DNA from: Olavius algarvensis Gamma 3 endosymbiont
GTDB lineage: Bacteria > Pseudomonadota > Gammaproteobacteria > GCA-001735895
Assembly (NCBI GenBank): GCA_001735895.1
Contig: DS021198.1
Span: forward strand, 1,112,745 to 1,156,182
Length of the DNA: 43,438 nucleotides
Direction of reading: 5' to 3'
The notes below the pieces were generated by a model that saw only the letters and a list, made by a program, of their open reading frames with translations, searched no databases and had not been told where the DNA came from. A program made the position numbers and the translations under genes. Position 1 is the stretch's first letter, and every line of letters begins with the position of its first letter. This document shows positions 38,082 to 43,438 of this stretch, piece after piece.

Positions 38082-40592
38082 ATGAAGAGCCAGTCGTTAG
38101 AAAGGCAGGACTCAGTAACGATCGAAACCAGTCGAGAGACTGTCGGCTTGCCTTTAGGGCAAGCCAATCAGAAGCCGGAACATTTATTGGGTCGTTTCAG
38201 CGACCTCGCACTGCTGGCCGCGGACTGGTTCTGGGAGATGGATGCCGAGTTGCGATTTACCTATCATTCCAGCCGTTTCGAGGAAATAACCGGTATTGCC
38301 ACGGCAGATGTTGTCGGCCAGACTCGGGAACAGGCGTTTTCCGGCCGGGTCGAGGATGTCGGCCAGTGGCGCAAGGTGGATGACGCGTTACGGCACCGCA
38401 GCGAATTCTCGACGGTATGGTCGCTGCGGCGTCCCGATGGGGAAGTTCGCCTGCTGCGAACCCGCGGCAAACCGATTTTCGACGAGTCGGGCAGTTTTAC
38501 GGGGTATCGAGGCGTCAGTAGCGATATCTCGGAAGTGGTAAGTGCTCAACAACAGCTGGTTGAAAGTGAAAGTCGCTTTAGAAACATCGTCGAGCACGTT
38601 ACCGATATTGTCTGCGTCGTCGACGCCAATGGTAAAATCAAATTTCTCAATAAAGCGGCCGAAGCCGTACTCGGCTATCGAGTCGACGAACTGGAGTCCT
38701 GCCTGGCCGGCACCCATGCGATACCCGAAGAACGTGAGCGCATACAACGCCAGTTCGCCGAAGTGTTGCAAGACCCCGATCGAGTGGTTTCCGGGATTTA
38801 TCACTATCGACATAAAGATGGTTCGATCAAGGTGCTGGATGTGACGCGTAAACAAATCCTGCATTTCGATTCCGCTGCGGAGCCGAGAATTATGGCTCAC
38901 GCGCGGGATATTACCAGCCAATACCAAGTTGAACAGGCGCTTATGCATAGCGAAGATCGCTTGCGCGATTTCGCTGAAATGGGGGCCGATTGGTTCTGGG
39001 AGCAGGATGCCGATCTGCGATTCACCTATTTATCCGGCAATTATCCGGAATTTGATCGTTTGGATGTCGAGCAGATCATCGGTAAAACCCGGGAAGAAAT
39101 CGCACCCAACAATAATTTTAAATCTGAAAACTGGACTCGGCTGACACAAAAACTTAACCAGCGTGAATCCTTTTACGATTTCGATTACAACTATCAACGC
39201 CTCGACGGCGAGGAGATCGTGCTGCGCATCAGCGGCAAGCCCAAATTCGATGATGAAGATGTGTTCATCGGTTATCGCGGCACCGGGATCGACATCACCG
39301 AGTCTTATTTGCTGTCACAGCAACTCAATTATCAGGCTTCCCATGACCCCCTGACCGGGCTGGTGAATCGGCGCGAATTCGAACAGCGTCTGGTGCGCGT
39401 GGTCAAGAGTAGTAGCGAGGATGGCAGCGAGCACGCCCTGTGTTACATCGATCTCGATCAGTTCAAAGTGGTCAACGATACCAGCGGGCACGACGCCGGC
39501 GACGAACTGTTGCGCCAGATTGCCGCTTTGCTGGAAGACAAGGTACGCAAGCGCGATACCATCGCCAGGTTGGGCGGCGACGAGTTTGGCTTGTTACTCG
39601 AGCGCTGCACGATGAATCAGGCGAATCGCGTAGCCGAGACCGTGCGCGAAGCCATCGATCAGTTTCGCTTTATGTGGGCGGGTCGAAATTTCCGTCTCGG
39701 CGCAAGTATCGGCGTGATTCCGATAGACTTCAGCAGCGGGAATATCGCCAACGTGATGCGCTCGGCGGACGCGGCCTGTTATGCGGCCAAGGACGCGGGC
39801 CGTAATCGTATTCACGTTTATAGCGAAGACAATATTGAAGTCGCGCAACGCCACCAGGAAATGCAGCGTATCGTCGAACTCAATCACGCCTTCGACGAAG
39901 GACGTTTCGTGCTTTACCAGCAGCCGATTGAATCGCTGAATCCCGAAAGGAACGGCCATAGGCACTTCAGCGAAGTGCTGGTTCGCATGATCGATGAAGA
40001 CGGTTTTCCTGTGCTGCCGATCAATTTTCTGCCGACCGCCGAGCGTTATAATCTGGCAACGCAACTCGATACCTGGGTCGTCAATCGAGCGCTGGACTGG
40101 TTGGTGTCGGAGCCGCAGGAACGCTGTAGCATCAATCTATCCGGGATGTCGGTCGCCGATGAATCGTTCTTGCGATACATGCTCGCAGTGATCGATGAAA
40201 AAGAAGTCGACGCGAGCCGCATATGCCTGGAGATTACCGAAACCGCGGCCATACAGAACATGAGCAAGGCCAATTATTTTATCCAGCAATTACGGGATTG
40301 CGGCTGTTACTTTGCGCTCGACGATTTCGGTAGCGGTCTGTCATCCTTTGCCTACCTGAAAACCCTACCCGTCGACTTCCTTAAAATTGACGGCTTCTTC
40401 GTGCGTGACATGGTCGAAGATCGAATCAATTTCGAACTGGTTAAATCGATCAATGACGTGAGCCACGTCATGGGCAAACGCACCATCGCGGAGTTTGTCG
40501 AGAACGATGCCACCCTCGACGCCTTGCGGGAAACCGGTGTCGATTACGCGCAGGGATTCAGTATTGCCAAGCCCAGGCCGATCGACCCCTGA
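38082..40592 (+). CDS. PAS-containing GGDEF/EAL cyclic-di-GMP enzyme
   Basis: Three PAS-like segments; RLGGDEF preceded by RKRD (RxxD I-site); EAL domain with EVLVRM, INLSG, EITETAAI, LDDFGSGLSSFAYLKTLPVDFLKIDGFFV. Confidence 0.93.
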   Translation: MKSQSLERQDSVTIETSRETVGLPLGQANQKPEHLLGRFSDLALLAADWFWEMDAELRFTYHSSRFEEITGIATADVVGQTREQAFSGRVEDVGQWRKVDDALRHRSEFSTVWSLRRPDGEVRLLRTRGKPIFDESGSFTGYRGVSSDISEVVSAQQQLVESESRFRNIVEHVTDIVCVVDANGKIKFLNKAAEAVLGYRVDELESCLAGTHAIPEERERIQRQFAEVLQDPDRVVSGIYHYRHKDGSIKVLDVTRKQILHFDSAAEPRIMAHARDITSQYQVEQALMHSEDRLRDFAEMGADWFWEQDADLRFTYLSGNYPEFDRLDVEQIIGKTREEIAPNNNFKSENWTRLTQKLNQRESFYDFDYNYQRLDGEEIVLRISGKPKFDDEDVFIGYRGTGIDITESYLLSQQLNYQASHDPLTGLVNRREFEQRLVRVVKSSSEDGSEHALCYIDLDQFKVVNDTSGHDAGDELLRQIAALLEDKVRKRDTIARLGGDEFGLLLERCTMNQANRVAETVREAIDQFRFMWAGRNFRLGASIGVIPIDFSSGNIANVMRSADAACYAAKDAGRNRIHVYSEDNIEVAQRHQEMQRIVELNHAFDEGRFVLYQQPIESLNPERNGHRHFSEVLVRMIDEDGFPVLPINFLPTAERYNLATQLDTWVVNRALDWLVSEPQERCSINLSGMSVADESFLRYMLAVIDEKEVDASRICLEITETAAIQNMSKANYFIQQLRDCGCYFALDDFGSGLSSFAYLKTLPVDFLKIDGFFVRDMVEDRINFELVKSINDVSHVMGKRTIAEFVENDATLDALRETGVDYAQGFSIAKPRPIDP

Positions 40593-40656
40593 AATTCGCT
40601 GTCACCGGGGTAATACGGGTCGGCCGGGGAAGACGCAGAGCGCAAACCGGCGATAA

Positions 40657-41244
40657 TTATTCAGCCTTGCCGTAGCGCGCGATCTGCTCCGGGTCTTCCA
40701 GTTTGGGCGTGGCCATTACCCGCCGCAGTATCGGTTCGAAAAATTCCAGCGGCTCCCAATCGTAATCGGGATCGAAGCAGTTCTGGTCGTAGTTATGGCA
40801 AAAGTCGATGGCGTCCTGGTACCAGGGGTTATCCCGGTACATTTCGCGGCAATTGCGATCACCGCCGCAGTGATGCGCATAGTAGTACATCTGAAAAACG
40901 CCGTGGTGTTTGACGATCCAGTAGAGTTTTTCCGACACGAAAGGGCGCAGAATCGCCGCCGCCATTTCACTATGTGAATGCGGCGCCAGTTCGTCGCCGA
41001 TATCGTGCAGTAACACCGCGACAATCATTTCATCGGACTCGCCGGCACGCTGGGCGCGCGTCGCTCCCTGCAGGCAATGTTCGAGCCGGTTGATGCGATA
41101 GCCGGACAGGCTGGTTGCCAACTTTTGCATGGCTTCCATAATCCGTCCGGGCAAGCGCGCCGTGTATCCACCTTCGAGGCGGTCGAGAAATTCGTACTCT
41201 TCTCGGCTACCGTCTTCCATGCGGGTAAATTCGACAGTTTGCAT
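40657..41244 (-). CDS. HD domain-containing protein, PhnZ-like oxygenase candidate
   Basis: LEHCLQ...VAVLLHDIGDELAPHSHSEMAA...IVKHHGVFQ...FCHNYDQNCFDPDYDW. Start trimmed from 41361 to MQTVEF at 41244. Confidence 0.75.
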   Translation of the reverse strand: MQTVEFTRMEDGSREEYEFLDRLEGGYTARLPGRIMEAMQKLATSLSGYRINRLEHCLQGATRAQRAGESDEMIVAVLLHDIGDELAPHSHSEMAAAILRPFVSEKLYWIVKHHGVFQMYYYAHHCGGDRNCREMYRDNPWYQDAIDFCHNYDQNCFDPDYDWEPLEFFEPILRRVMATPKLEDPEQIARYGKAE

Positions 41245-41257
41245 CTTAGCCTCCGGG

Positions 41258-43438
41258 CTAGCTGCGCAGCAATTCGTTGTTCGGGTCGTAGACCGCGTCC
41301 ATTGCGATATGCGCGCTGCGGCTGCCGATCGAAGTGTCGATTGTGACTTCGAGCCCGCCACTGATCAACGCCGGCTTCAGATAGGCGAAGGCGGTGCTCT
41401 TGCCAATCCGATGACCGTAGGCGCCGCCGGTGGTCAACCCGACCAATTCACCGTTGTGATAAACCGCTTCGTTACCGAAACACTCGCAGGGCAGGTCGTC
41501 GTCGAACACCAGATATGCCAGTTCGATCTGGTAACCGTCCTGTTGTCGCTGCTTCAGGTTTTCGCAACCGATGAAATCACGGCTGGTATCGATAAAGCGG
41601 CCCATGCCGGCCTCGAAACCGCTGATTTCCTCGGTAAATTCATGGCCGTAGGCACGGTACATTTTCTCCATGCGCATCGAATTGAAGGCGTAGGCGCCAA
41701 AGTCGCGAATACCGAAAGGCTCCGCTCTGCGCCACATCGAATCGTAGATCGACAATAACTGGTAGGTCGGCATATGCAGTTCGTAACCGAGTTCGCCGGC
41801 GTAGGAGACCCTGAGCGCACGAACCTTGGCGGCGTCGAGTTGAATTTCACGCGCGGCCAGCCAGGGGAAGGCCGCATGGGACAAGTCATCCTCGGTCATC
41901 GTCTGCAGAATTTCGCGCGAATTGGGTCCGGTGATCAACATCGAAGACACTTCTTCCGTCAAATTCACGATGTTGACGTCGTATCCGTCGGCGTTCATTT
42001 GCATCCAGTGCAAATCCTTATTCTCCGATCCGATCGCCGAAATCAGGTAAAAGCAATCGTCGGCGAAGCGCGAAATCGACATTTCGCACATGATGCCGCC
42101 GTTTGTCGCGTGAAACAGCGACAGGCCGATGCGGCCGACGCGGGGTAGTTTGTTACAGGAAAGCCGGTCGAGAAATTTTTCCGCATCGGGTCCGCTGACC
42201 TCGAACTTGGCGGCGCCGGAGATGTCGATCACGCCGGCCGATTGCTGCACTGCTTCGCACTCTTCGGCCACCACCGCATGCGTCTCGTTGTGCGACCAAC
42301 TCAAGCTATCGGTGCGTACCGCATCGGTTTGGAACCAGTGCGGTTTCTCGTAACCCTGCACCACACCGTGCACCGCACCGTGCTCGAGCAGGCGCGCATA
42401 CAACGGGCTGACGCGTATCGGGCGGCCGTGCGGGCGGTTAACATTGGGTGCGCCGTAACCGTACATTTCCTCGTAGGATTCTATCGCCTTGATAGTGCAG
42501 AACTTCTTGTCGGCCCAATCGCCGAAGCGGCGGGTATCGAGCGGCGCCATGTTGATTTCGGTCTGGCCGTAAATCATCCACTGCGCCATGAATTTGCCGA
42601 TACCGCCTTGAGCGATACCAATACTGGCGCCGCAGAGATTCCAGAAATTGCGCAGGCCGGCGACCGGTCCGGCCAGGATATTGTCGTCCGGGGTATGGGT
42701 AATCGGACCGTTGACTATCGATTTGACGCCGACTTCTTCGATTTTCGGCGTCAGTTCGAAACAGCGCTCGAGGAAGGGCATGATGACTTCGAGATTGGGT
42801 TCGAACAGTTCTCTGTCAAAGCCCCAGTCCATGCCGTCGAGCGCCCAGGGGCGCGAACCGAAGGTTTCATAGGGCCCGACCAGGAAACCGAGGCCTTCCT
42901 GGCGGATATAGGATGAGCTATAGGAATCGCGGCAAACCGGAATCTCCCGCCCCAGTGCTTCGATATCGGGATGCTTTTCGGTGACCAGGTACTGGTGTTC
43001 GAGATTGACCAGCGGCACGTTGGCGCCCACCATGGCGCCGACTTCGCGCGCGAAGCAACCGCCGGCGTTGACCACATGCTCGGCCATGATCGTGCCTTTA
43101 TCGGTGACGACTTCCCACTCGCCGTTACGCTGCTCGTTGATTTCGGTAACCTGGGTGAAGCGGTATATTTCGGCGCCGTTTTTACGCGCCAGCTTCGACA
43201 GCGGCATGACGACCGATGTCGGATCGACATGACCGTCATTGGGCGTGCTGGCAATGATGCGTGCTTGGTCGAAGTTCATGAACGGATTCAACTCGCGCGC
43301 CTCTTCCTTGGATATGATGTTGAATTCGCAGCCGATGTTTTTGGAGCGGCTTTCGAGGTTGCGGAACCATTCCTCTTCGACCTGGGTGAAACCCATGCGG
43401 ATACTGCCGGATTTGCGAAATACGGATTTTTCACGCGG
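41258..43438 (-). CDS. FAD-dependent oxidoreductase with GcvT-like C-terminus (dimethylglycine/sarcosine dehydrogenase-like), 5' end outside window
   Basis: DAO segment (VNAGGCFAREVGAMVGANVPLVNLEHQYLVTEKH) plus GcvT/aminomethyltransferase segment (GVIDISGAAKFEVSGPDAEKFLDRLSCNKLP...SYAGELGYELHMPT...GHRIGKSTAFAYLKPAL). Frame stays open to the window edge. Confidence 0.9.
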   Translation of the reverse strand, partial: PREKSVFRKSGSIRMGFTQVEEEWFRNLESRSKNIGCEFNIISKEEARELNPFMNFDQARIIASTPNDGHVDPTSVVMPLSKLARKNGAEIYRFTQVTEINEQRNGEWEVVTDKGTIMAEHVVNAGGCFAREVGAMVGANVPLVNLEHQYLVTEKHPDIEALGREIPVCRDSYSSSYIRQEGLGFLVGPYETFGSRPWALDGMDWGFDRELFEPNLEVIMPFLERCFELTPKIEEVGVKSIVNGPITHTPDDNILAGPVAGLRNFWNLCGASIGIAQGGIGKFMAQWMIYGQTEINMAPLDTRRFGDWADKKFCTIKAIESYEEMYGYGAPNVNRPHGRPIRVSPLYARLLEHGAVHGVVQGYEKPHWFQTDAVRTDSLSWSHNETHAVVAEECEAVQQSAGVIDISGAAKFEVSGPDAEKFLDRLSCNKLPRVGRIGLSLFHATNGGIMCEMSISRFADDCFYLISAIGSENKDLHWMQMNADGYDVNIVNLTEEVSSMLITGPNSREILQTMTEDDLSHAAFPWLAAREIQLDAAKVRALRVSYAGELGYELHMPTYQLLSIYDSMWRRAEPFGIRDFGAYAFNSMRMEKMYRAYGHEFTEEISGFEAGMGRFIDTSRDFIGCENLKQRQQDGYQIELAYLVFDDDLPCECFGNEAVYHNGELVGLTTGGAYGHRIGKSTAFAYLKPALISGGLEVTIDTSIGSRSAHIAMDAVYDPNNELLRS

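Noticed and set aside
38082-40592. Suspected degenerate EAL domain because the motif reads EVL
   Set aside because: EVL is a tolerated variant and the other catalytic motifs (NLSG, ETE-type, DDFGSG, K in LKIDGFF) and GGDEF plus RxxD are present, so there is no strong reason to call it inactive.
42242-42916. 224-aa plus-strand ORF
   Set aside because: Antisense to the dimethylglycine dehydrogenase-like gene.
1-43438. CRISPR arrays, prophage, toxin-antitoxin or classic defence islands
   Set aside because: No regularly spaced direct repeats, Cas genes, phage structural genes or recognisable defence modules were seen on either strand.

Overview
This 43.4 kb window looks like gammaproteobacterial chromosome and is mostly ordinary, densely packed housekeeping and metabolic genes: universal stress protein, kynurenine catabolism pair, HDOD protein, two EamA transporters, GMC oxidoreductase, metA, csiV-mfd, lolC-lolD, comEC, exbB-exbD, LPS genes, nhaB, dsbB, M24 peptidase-dpaL, PAS-GGDEF-EAL, HD protein and a dimethylglycine dehydrogenase-like enzyme. 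No CRISPR array, prophage, tRNA or rRNA was recognised. The most notable observations are: (1) one 939-aa ORF that reads as a complete MsbA flippase fused in frame to a complete LpxK kinase; (2) a bacterial protein with the hallmark motifs of eukaryotic tubulin-tyrosine ligase (TTL) domains; (3) a 151-bp MITE-like element made of four consecutive hairpins, with a CTAG target duplication and terminal repeats matching those of an intact 1147-bp IS5-family element in the same window; (4) that IS element (TTAG duplication) sits within about 10-25 bp of the nhaB start, so it probably replaced nhaB's native upstream region; (5) a P-loop NTPase translationally coupled to metA; (6) a PhnZ-like HD-domain oxygenase candidate next to a dimethylglycine dehydrogenase-like enzyme. 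All family assignments are from reading the sequence; no database search was run.
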